Part shown: positions 58,144-64,000 of the stretch, in pieces
Numbering within the stretch: position 1 is the stretch's first letter
Layout of the letters: the number at the start of each line of letters is the position of its first letter
From: Mesorhizobium sp.
Lineage (GTDB): Bacteria; Pseudomonadota; Alphaproteobacteria; Rhizobiales; Rhizobiaceae
Length of the DNA stretch: 64,000 nucleotides
Direction: 5' to 3'
Assembly: GCF_004963255.1 (NCBI RefSeq)
Contig: NZ_SUGA01000006.1
Coordinates: 1-64,000 of the forward strand
The notes under the pieces: model-generated
What the model was told of the DNA's origin: nothing
The model's input: the letters and a program-made list of their open reading frames with translations, nothing else
Database searches by the model: none
Program-made: the position numbers and the translations under genes

Positions 58144-59279
58144 TGAGCGCCTATTTCGCTGCCCTGTCCGAGGCGTTGAAGGCAGCCGAGATCTTCCGGC
58201 CCTGCCTTGTGCTCGACCGCGATCGGCTGGACGGCAACATCGCGCTGGTGAAGGAGCGGCTGGCGCCCGGCCTTGCCGTTCGGCTGGTCGACAAGTCGCT
58301 GCCATGCATACCGCTGCTGTCGCATATCGCGCGAGCCCTCGAAACCAATCGCTTCATGACCTTCCATCCGCCGGTGACGCAGGCCGTTCTCGACGGCTTT
58401 CCCGAGGGCGATCTGCTCTACGGCAAGCCGATGCCGGTCGGCGCTGCCAGGGCCGCGCTGACAAGAGGCGGCGCCGGCTGGTGGTCACGCGTCTGCTGGC
58501 TCATCGACACGCCGGAGCGGCTGGCCGACTATGGCGCCTTGGCCGCCGCGCTCGACACCGAACTGCGCTTCGCCTTCGAGGTCGATGTCGGCCTGCATCG
58601 CGGCGGTTTTTCCAGTCCCGCCGAGATCAAGGCGCTGACGGTGCCGGAGCGCCTGCATTGCGAAGGCATCATGGCCTATGAAGCGCATGCGCCGGAGATA
58701 CCGGGCCTGTTCGGCGGCGCGGCCAGGGCGCTGAAGCGGGCTTCGGCCAAGGCGGCGGAGTTCGCCGCAGCCCTCGATCCGAACCAGCGCCGCATCCTCA
58801 ACATAGGCGGCTCGAAGACGGCGCTGCTGCATGGCGGCGGCGTCGCCAACGAAGTGTCGATCGGCTCGGCTTTCGTGCTGCCGAGCGACTTCGACACCCC
58901 TGGCCTCCACGGCCTCCAGCCGGCCGCCTTCATCGCCACGCCGATCCTCAAAGCGCTCGATCCGATGCTGCCGGGTCCGCCGTCGGTTTCCAGGGCGCTG
59001 CAGGCGCTCGGCCTCTTCCCGAAGAAGGGCTGCTATCTCTATGGCGGCAAGTGGATGGCCGAACCGGTGTTCCCTGAAGGCATGAAGCCGAACGGCCTGA
59101 TCGGGCTATCGTCCAATCAGCAATTCATGGGCCTGCCGGCAGGCGCCTATGTGAAGCCCGGCGACTACGCCTTCCTGCGGCCGACGCAGAGCGAGGCGGT
59201 GCTGCAGCATTTCGGGGCGATCACGGTTTTTGCCGGCGGACGGATCGGCGAGTTCTGGCCGGTGCTGCCGATGGGGTGA
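58140..59279 (+). CDS. Alanine racemase-like / D-threonine aldolase-type PLP protein (fold III)
   Basis: A 379-residue protein from the double ATG at 58140/58143, whose first ATG overlaps the FAD-oxidase stop. The N-terminal half is an alanine-racemase-type barrel: RPCLVLDRDRLDGNIALVKERL, LAVRLVDKSLPCIPLL (Lys at about residue 54, the likely PLP lysine), ELRFAFEVDVGLHRGGF, HCEGIMAYEAH. The C-terminal part (CYLYGGKWMAEPVFPEGM; LSSNQQFMGLP) resembles amino acid deaminase/aldolase proteins. An open frame extending far upstream is a shadow of the oxidase gene. Reaction unknown. Confidence 0.88.
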   Translation: MMSAYFAALSEALKAAEIFRPCLVLDRDRLDGNIALVKERLAPGLAVRLVDKSLPCIPLLSHIARALETNRFMTFHPPVTQAVLDGFPEGDLLYGKPMPVGAARAALTRGGAGWWSRVCWLIDTPERLADYGALAAALDTELRFAFEVDVGLHRGGFSSPAEIKALTVPERLHCEGIMAYEAHAPEIPGLFGGAARALKRASAKAAEFAAALDPNQRRILNIGGSKTALLHGGGVANEVSIGSAFVLPSDFDTPGLHGLQPAAFIATPILKALDPMLPGPPSVSRALQALGLFPKKGCYLYGGKWMAEPVFPEGMKPNGLIGLSSNQQFMGLPAGAYVKPGDYAFLRPTQSEAVLQHFGAITVFAGGRIGEFWPVLPMG

Positions 59280-59389
59280 GGCGGCGCAACTGGCCCCGCG
59301 ACTTCGTCAATCCAGGGTCTGCGCGTCGCTTCGCTCCTTGTTCGGCCCTTGAATGACGAAGTCGTGTAGCGTCTCGCTCGCCGTATTTA

Positions 59390-59402
59390 TTGACTAAGTC
59401 AA
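59390..59402. promoter_or_regulatory. Palindrome upstream of the MarR-GNAT gene, candidate operator
   Basis: TTGACT-A-AGTCAA, a perfect 13-bp palindrome in an AT-rich spot 38 bases before the start codon; the size and symmetry suit a MarR-type dimer. Confidence 0.65.
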
Positions 59403-59440
59403 CTAAATGATCGATCCTGTCTAAGGCAGGAGGACTTCCC

Positions 59441-60376
59441 ATGACCATCCACGACCACCCCGGCAAAGAGCGCATCGATACGGTGCGCGCCTTCAACCGC
59501 TTCTACACCCGCCAGATCGGCCTGCTCGACGAGGGCCTTCTGAGAAGCCCGTTCTCGCTGACCGAGGCGCGGGTGCTCTATGAGCTTGCCCATCGCGACG
59601 GGTTGGTCGCCAGCGATCTGGTGCGCGACCTCAGCCTCGACCCGGGCTATGTCAGCCGCCTCTTGAAGAAATTCGAGGAGCGTGGCCTGGTCGAGCGCGA
59701 AGCCAGCGAGGTGGACGCGCGCCGCGCCTCGATCGCGCTGACGCCGGCGGGCAGGCAAGCCTTCGCGCCGCTCAACCAGGATTCGCATGACCAGGTGGGC
59801 GCGCTGCTCGACCGCTTGCCGCCCGCCGACCAGGAGCGGCTGGTCAAGGCCATGCGCACCGTCCAGGATCTGCTCGGCGACCGCCCCGAACCCAATGTGC
59901 CCTACATCCTGCGGCCGCTGCAGGTCGGCGACATCGGCTGGGTCACGCGCCGTCAGGGCATGCTCTACACCGAGGAGTACGGCTGGGACGGAACCTATGA
60001 GGCGCTGGTCGCCGAGATCCTCGCTGAGTTCGTCAAGAAATTCGATCCAAAGTGGGAGCGCGCCTGGATCGCTGAGCGCGAAGGCGAGGTGGTCGGCTCG
60101 GTCTTTGTCGTGCGCAAGTCGTCCGAGGTTGCGAAGCTGAGACTGCTCTATGTCGAGCCGTCGGCGCGCGGCCTGGGCATCGGCCGGCGCCTGGTCGACG
60201 AATGCATCGCCTTCGCCCGCGCCAAGGGCTACAAGACGCTCACGCTTTGGACCAACGACATACTGGGCTCGGCTCGCCGCATCTACCAGACCGTGGGCTT
60301 CAAGCTGGTCGACGAGGAGCGCCATCATTCCTTCGGCAAGGATCTCGTCGGCCAGACTTGGGACTTGGAGCTGTAG
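59441..60376 (+). CDS. MarR-type regulator fused to a GNAT acetyltransferase
   Basis: A 311-residue two-domain protein. Residues 1-145 form a MarR winged helix (SLTEARVLYELAHRDGLVASDLVRDLSLDPGYVSRLLKKFEERGLVEREASEVDAR, split over residues 38-95). Residues 155-311 form a GNAT domain with the acetyl-CoA loop LLYVEPSARGLGIGRRLVDECI (Q/RxxGxG/A-type RGLGIG) and ARRIYQTVGFKLVDEE. The ATG at 59441 has an AGGAGG RBS. An autoregulatory palindrome is upstream. Such fusions are common in Rhizobiales; targets are unknown. Confidence 0.92.
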   Translation: MTIHDHPGKERIDTVRAFNRFYTRQIGLLDEGLLRSPFSLTEARVLYELAHRDGLVASDLVRDLSLDPGYVSRLLKKFEERGLVEREASEVDARRASIALTPAGRQAFAPLNQDSHDQVGALLDRLPPADQERLVKAMRTVQDLLGDRPEPNVPYILRPLQVGDIGWVTRRQGMLYTEEYGWDGTYEALVAEILAEFVKKFDPKWERAWIAEREGEVVGSVFVVRKSSEVAKLRLLYVEPSARGLGIGRRLVDECIAFARAKGYKTLTLWTNDILGSARRIYQTVGFKLVDEERHHSFGKDLVGQTWDLEL

Positions 60377-60419
60377 CGCTTCGCCTTCTCGGATGCCCAA
60401 GCGGCTTTAACTGGCTTGC

Positions 60420-61358
60420 TCAGACCGTCCAGAAATAGCGCACGATGTGGAAGAAGATCGGCGCGGCGAAGACTAGGCTGTCAGTGCGGTCGAGCATGCC
60501 GCCATGGCCTTCGATCAGATGGCCCCAGTCCTTGACGCCCTGGTCGCGCTTGATCGCCGAGGCGACGAGGCCGCCGAGAAATCCCATCGTGCAGGCGACG
60601 AAGGCGACGGCCGAGGCCTGCAGCGGCGAGAAGGGCGTGATGAAGGCGAGCAGCGCGCCGAGCAGGCTCGACGCGACCAGCCCGCCGATCAGCCCCTCCC
60701 AGGTTTTCGACGGCGACACGTTCGGCGAGAAGCGGTGTTTTCCGAACAGCTTGCCGAAGATGTATTGCAGGACGTCGCTGCCCTGCACGACGATGATCAG
60801 GAAGGCGATGAGCAGAAGGTTGCGGTCTTCGAAACCCGGCACGTTGAGCGTCAGCAAAGCGGGCACGTGGCTGACGCAATAGACCGAGATCATGATCGCC
60901 CACTGCTGCGCCGAGACCCGCTCCAGAAACCGTTCCGTGTCGCCATGCAGCGCCGTGATCGCCGGCATCAGCAGGAAGCAGTAGACCGGAATGAAGATGA
61001 CGAAGAGGCCGTACCAGGCGGTCCACACCAGCCAGTACTGGAAGGGGATGACGATGCCGAACATGCCGAGCAATACCCAGTGGTCGCTGCGCCGGCTGTG
61101 CGTCAGCGTCACGAATTCACGCAGCGCCGCAAACGAGATCAGCGCGAACAGGATGGTCATGCCGTAGCGGCCGAAGAAGAAGGCCACCGTCATCAGCGCC
61201 ACCATCACCCACCAGGCGTTGATGCGTTGCGTGAGGTTGACGAGCGTGGCGCTCAACGGCTTCGGCGCGCGCATCGAGAGGATGCCGGCGGTGACGCTGG
61301 CGGTGCTCAGCACCACGAAAAGGCCGATGATGAGAATGCTGATTTCGTGGCGCATCAA
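60420..61358 (-). CDS. cdsA: Phosphatidate cytidylyltransferase
   Basis: Makes CDP-diacylglycerol from phosphatidate and CTP in the inner membrane. The 312-residue protein has about eight hydrophobic segments and the CdsA signature SAIKRDQGVKDWGHLIEGHGG followed by MLDRTD near the C-terminus. The ATG overlaps the acyltransferase stop (ATGA). It may be a second CdsA paralogue dedicated to this gene cluster, since a housekeeping copy normally sits with uppS and dxr. Confidence 0.93.
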   Translation of the reverse strand: MMRHEISILIIGLFVVLSTASVTAGILSMRAPKPLSATLVNLTQRINAWWVMVALMTVAFFFGRYGMTILFALISFAALREFVTLTHSRRSDHWVLLGMFGIVIPFQYWLVWTAWYGLFVIFIPVYCFLLMPAITALHGDTERFLERVSAQQWAIMISVYCVSHVPALLTLNVPGFEDRNLLLIAFLIIVVQGSDVLQYIFGKLFGKHRFSPNVSPSKTWEGLIGGLVASSLLGALLAFITPFSPLQASAVAFVACTMGFLGGLVASAIKRDQGVKDWGHLIEGHGGMLDRTDSLVFAAPIFFHIVRYFWTV

Positions 61359-62014
61359 TCGTCTCGGTCGGGGCGCGGATTGAGCGCCAGAAGCTCGGCG
61401 CGGGCGCGGTGGAGGAAGGCGCGCCGCTCTTCACCCGGCCCCACAACGACGGGCGCGCCGAAGACGACGCGGCAAAGCAGCGGCACAGGCAGGAACTGGC
61501 CCTTGGGCAGCACGCGCGACATGTTCTCGATCCAGCAGGGGATCAGCTCGACGTCGGGCCGCGCCATCGACAGATTGTAGAGGCCGGAACGAAAAGGCAG
61601 CAGCTCGTCGCTGGTGTTGCGGGTGCCTTCAGGGAAGATGATCAGCGAATGACCCTGGTCGAGCACGGAGAGCATGATCGAGATCGGGTGCTCCGCTTCG
61701 CTCGTCCAGGTCCGGCTGATCAGCACCGACGACAGCATGTCCTGCGCGATAAAGCGGCGGAGTCGCGACTTGCCCCAATATTCGGCGGCGGCGATCGCAT
61801 GCGTCTTGGCGCGCTCCGTCTCGCTGAGGCAGGCCGACAGAAGGATGAAATCGCCATGGCTGGTGTGGTTGGCGAAATAGATGCGCTGCCGGTCCGACGG
61901 CTCGCTGCCGCTCCAGATCGGCCGCACGCCGGTGACCGCCCATGCCATCGCCGAAAGGCCGACCGAGGTTACGGTCTGCAACAGCGTGTAGGTGCGCAGC
62001 GAAAGCTTGCTCAT
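61355..62014 (-). CDS. 1-acyl-sn-glycerol-3-phosphate acyltransferase (PlsC-like)
   Basis: A 219-residue membrane-associated acyltransferase producing phosphatidate for CdsA. The catalytic motif is FANHTSHGDFILL (HxxxxD variant NHTSHGD, about residue 48) and the glycerophosphate-binding motif is FPEGTRN (about residue 129). An N-terminal hydrophobic helix anchors it. Overlaps ATGA with the genes on both sides, so it is strictly coupled. Confidence 0.9.
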   Translation of the reverse strand: MSKLSLRTYTLLQTVTSVGLSAMAWAVTGVRPIWSGSEPSDRQRIYFANHTSHGDFILLSACLSETERAKTHAIAAAEYWGKSRLRRFIAQDMLSSVLISRTWTSEAEHPISIMLSVLDQGHSLIIFPEGTRNTSDELLPFRSGLYNLSMARPDVELIPCWIENMSRVLPKGQFLPVPLLCRVVFGAPVVVGPGEERRAFLHRARAELLALNPRPDRDD

Positions 62015-62454
62015 CTGGGCATCCAGAATCCGGCGGTGAGGAACGCGACGACGAAGACCGCGAAGGCGATCCGCTGCCTGGCCAGCAGGCGGCGTGTTCC
62101 GGCGATGCGCTCGTCAAGCTGGCGCGGCGTGGCCGGGGCGGGCTTCAGCCGCATGCGGCTCAGCGTGTCGTCGACGGCGGCGCCTCCTGATATCTCGTCG
62201 CCATGCGTCGCCATCAGCCGGAACAGCAGCACATCGAAGACGAGAAGCACCGAGAGCCCGAGCACTACGACGGCGCTCGCCGCCGCGACGAGCAACGCCA
62301 GAACCGCAAGCGGCGCCTGGAGCGCGCCGCGCGCCGAGGCGACCAGCGGCGCGATGCTGTCGCCGGCGATCACGATCGCGGCCGGCCATGCCGCCTGCTT
62401 GACCAGCATGGCGGCGAAGGCGGCAGTCTTGCGCTGATAGGCGTCGTCGCTCAT
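62011..62454 (-). CDS. Small membrane protein of unknown function in a phospholipid operon
   Basis: A 147-residue protein with hydrophobic segments at about residues 20-40, 48-72 and 125-143 and a polar linker containing TLSRMRLKPAPATPRQLDERIAGTRRLL. The ATG at 62454 overlaps the stop of the preceding phosphatase gene (ATGA) and its stop overlaps the PlsC-like gene. No CDP-alcohol phosphotransferase motif (DGxxAR) is present, so I do not assign an activity. Longer open frames here are shadows. Confidence 0.75.
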   Translation of the reverse strand: MSDDAYQRKTAAFAAMLVKQAAWPAAIVIAGDSIAPLVASARGALQAPLAVLALLVAAASAVVVLGLSVLLVFDVLLFRLMATHGDEISGGAAVDDTLSRMRLKPAPATPRQLDERIAGTRRLLARQRIAFAVFVVAFLTAGFWMPR

Positions 62455-63788
62455 GCCGGCTCGTCCAATCCGGCCTGAAGATGCACTGGACGGCCGGACG
62501 CGGCGAGCTGCTTGCTCGCCTGCGCCGGCGTGTGCGAGCGGCCGCTGGCAACCAGCCAGCGGGCGACGACCGTGGCGCTGCGCTGGAAGCCGAGCGCGCA
62601 GCAGATCAGCACGGTGCCTTGCCGGCGCGCCGGCTCGATTGCCGCCACCGCCTGGTCGAGCGTGTCCGCGGGCGGCGGCAGGAGGTCGAGCATGGCAAAG
62701 CTGATCCAGCGGCCCGGCCCGTCGCGCGGCCGCTCCAGCTCGGCGGCAAGATCGATCACCGTGCCGAAGCCGTGTGCTTCGGCAGCCTTGGGAAAGCGCC
62801 CGAGAAAGACGCCGTCGGTGACGGCAACCACCGGCGGCAGCTTGCGCGTCCAGGCCCAGACATTGATCTTGGCGCCCAGCCGGTATGGCCAGAGCAGGAC
62901 GCGGCTTGCCGGGGACACGCGGCCCTCCGCCGTCTTCTGGAACACTTTTGGTCCGGCCCCGGCATAGCCGAAAGCGACGATGCCCAGCGCAAGTGCCGGC
63001 CACAAAAGGATAAGCGCAAGCGCCGAGAAGAAGGCGCCGATGGCTGCGCCGGCGAGCGCCAGGACGGCGCCCAGTGCATAGTAGAGCGAAAGGCGCAGCG
63101 CCTTGCCGTCAGCGGTGAGACGGAAGCCGGCAATGGGCAACTCGCCCGTGGCCGGGAACAGCCACAGCGCGAAGACGCCGAGCAGCGCGCCGGTCGGGAT
63201 GTCGATGAAATGGTGTTGCCATGTCGTCAGCACCGAAGCGCCGATCAGGAAGCACCAAACGTGCCAGAGCGTGAGCAGCGGGCCAGAAAGGCGCTGGCGC
63301 CAATGATCCCAGATGATCGCCAGCAGCGCGATATGCAGGGAAGGCGCCTGGTTGAATGGCTTGTCGAAACCGCCGAGCACGGCAAACATGAAGCCGGGCA
63401 GGCCGGTCGTTGCCGGCCGCACGAAGGTGGCGGCCAGCGGAAACAGGAGGAAGCAGGAGACAGCGACCACCTGCGCGGTGAGATAGCGGCCGGCCAGCCG
63501 GCTTACGCCCTGCCGGCTGTCGTTGAGCAGCAGCGACAGGGCGTAGAACAGGTTGATCGACCAGTAGGGCACGATCGTCCAGGCGAGGAACGGAACGTGG
63601 TGCTCCCAGGAGAAGACGATGCTGCCGACTTGATTGCGAGTCGAGGCCAGCCAGTTGGCGAAGCCATAGGTCGAATAGAAGAATGGAGCGAGAAACGCGA
63701 GCCACAGCGCCGCCCGAAGGACGACACGTCCGTAGGGTTCGGCGGCTGCGGTGGCTGAAAGTGGCGGGGGCTCGGCGCTGGCGGGCAT
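62451..63788 (-). CDS. PAP2-like membrane phosphatase/transferase fused to a dual-specificity phosphatase domain
   Basis: A 445-residue fusion. The N-terminal two-thirds are membrane-embedded with a PAP2-type active site: FNQAPSLHIALLAIIWDHW (SLH motif) and TTWQHHFIDIPTGALLG (HHFxDxxxG). The C-terminal 150 residues form a cysteine phosphatase (VVAVTDGVFLGRFPKAAEAHGFGTVIDLAAEL, then LICCALGFQRSATVVARWL) with the P-loop CALGFQRS, where the usual His before the catalytic Cys is a Cys. It heads an operon with a PlsC-like acyltransferase and CdsA, indicating phospholipid remodelling. Confidence 0.87.
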   Translation of the reverse strand: MPASAEPPPLSATAAAEPYGRVVLRAALWLAFLAPFFYSTYGFANWLASTRNQVGSIVFSWEHHVPFLAWTIVPYWSINLFYALSLLLNDSRQGVSRLAGRYLTAQVVAVSCFLLFPLAATFVRPATTGLPGFMFAVLGGFDKPFNQAPSLHIALLAIIWDHWRQRLSGPLLTLWHVWCFLIGASVLTTWQHHFIDIPTGALLGVFALWLFPATGELPIAGFRLTADGKALRLSLYYALGAVLALAGAAIGAFFSALALILLWPALALGIVAFGYAGAGPKVFQKTAEGRVSPASRVLLWPYRLGAKINVWAWTRKLPPVVAVTDGVFLGRFPKAAEAHGFGTVIDLAAELERPRDGPGRWISFAMLDLLPPPADTLDQAVAAIEPARRQGTVLICCALGFQRSATVVARWLVASGRSHTPAQASKQLAASGRPVHLQAGLDEPA

Positions 63789-63800
63789 GCGTGGGCGGTC

Positions 63801-64000
63801 CTAAATCCGCCTTGCCAGCGAGACGGTGAAGATACCCCATTGGTCGATGCGCTGGTCGAGCTTCTCAAAGCCGGCGGCTTCGACCAGCTGGTCCATCTCG
63901 GCTTGCGTGCGCCGCCGCATCACCCAGGCCTGGCCGCCGCGATGCGAAGTCAGGCTGCGCGCGATCATTTCGAGCTGCGGATGCCAGGGCTGGTTGGTGT
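63801..64000 (-). CDS. C-terminal part of a class I SAM-dependent methyltransferase-like protein (runs off the window)
   Basis: On the minus strand a frame open to the window end reads TNQPWHPQLEMIARSLTSHRG, then QAWVMRRRTQAEMDQLVEAAGF and ends WGIFTVSLARRI before a TAG at 63801. The EMxxLVEAAGF...FTVSLA pattern is the tail of a methyltransferase domain. In Rhizobiales an alpha/beta-hydrolase-methyltransferase fusion often precedes the PAP2/DSP gene, but only 66 codons are visible here. Confidence 0.7.
   Translation of the reverse strand, partial: TNQPWHPQLEMIARSLTSHRGGQAWVMRRRTQAEMDQLVEAAGFEKLDQRIDQWGIFTVSLARRI

Noticed and set aside
61409..63758. Long plus-strand ORFs (about 340 and 425 codons) opposite the phospholipid operon
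   Set aside because: Antisense to four overlapping, well-recognised minus-strand genes; Arg/Gln/Gly/Glu-rich shadow translations without domains.

Overview
The window looks like a piece of a Mesorhizobium (M. loti-type) symbiosis island or ICE, followed by core-chromosome-like sequence. The evidence is a rhizobial nolXWBTUV-type type III secretion (T3SS) locus, a nod box in front of ttsI, a bioBFDAZ + nadQ-nadABC + panBC vitamin block, a TraR/TraI quorum-sensing pair, many decayed genes and insertion-sequence remnants, and an ardC antirestriction gene. No rRNA, tRNA, CRISPR array, integrase or attachment site was recognised.

Layout. 0.2-8.6 kb (minus strand): one tightly overlapped T3SS operon nolB-nolT(rhcJ)-nolU-nolV-rhcN-y4yJ-rhcQRSTU, preceded by a tts box. 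8.8-11.7 kb (plus): nolW (rhcC1, N-terminal part of the secretin), a near-perfect tts box, and nopX (translocon). 12.1-12.4 kb: reverse-transcriptase debris. 12.8-17.9 kb (plus): ArsR-like regulator, glyA, metK, an adenosine-kinase-like gene and tdh, a one-carbon/SAM-recycling set. 18.2-18.9 kb: decayed transposase. 19.2-24.3 kb (plus): a nod box directly fused to a tts-like box, then ttsI, rhcC2, y4xK and a large envelope acyltransferase. 24.7-30.6 kb: IS3 scrap, porin, a small membrane protein, a hemN pseudogene and an MFS exporter. 30.8-42.3 kb: bioZ-A-D-F-B, nadC-B-A and nadQ (all minus), then panB-panC (plus). 42.4-43.9 kb: traR, a lux/tra-type box and traI. 43.9-49.3 kb: a graveyard holding broken crp-like, dctA and dsbA-like genes and a few small intact ORFs. 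49.5-50.8 kb: tandem hairpins and ardC. 50.9-53.0 kb: groES-groEL with CIRCE and a terminator. 53.2-64 kb: GC-rich, core-like genes (methyltransferase, frameshifted ATP-grasp gene, TetR/MFS/FAD-oxidase/PLP-protein cluster, MarR-GNAT fusion, phospholipid-synthesis operon).

How it fits together. Flavonoid-NodD would act on the nod box to make TtsI, whose D-to-E receiver suggests phosphorylation-independent activity. TtsI would then act on the tts boxes to express the T3SS, and possibly on its own promoter. The vitamin operons supply biotin, NAD and pantothenate. The SAM module could feed methylation and AHL synthesis. TraR/TraI looks like a quorum-sensing circuit of the kind that controls ICE transfer. 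The most noteworthy observations are the nod/tts composite promoter, the loss of the NPTH motif in RhcU, the missing canonical start of rhcS, the symbiotic SAM module, a dctA that keeps an intact sigma-54 promoter while its coding region is deleted, and a one-base frameshift separating a strong RBS/ATG from an ATP-grasp gene.
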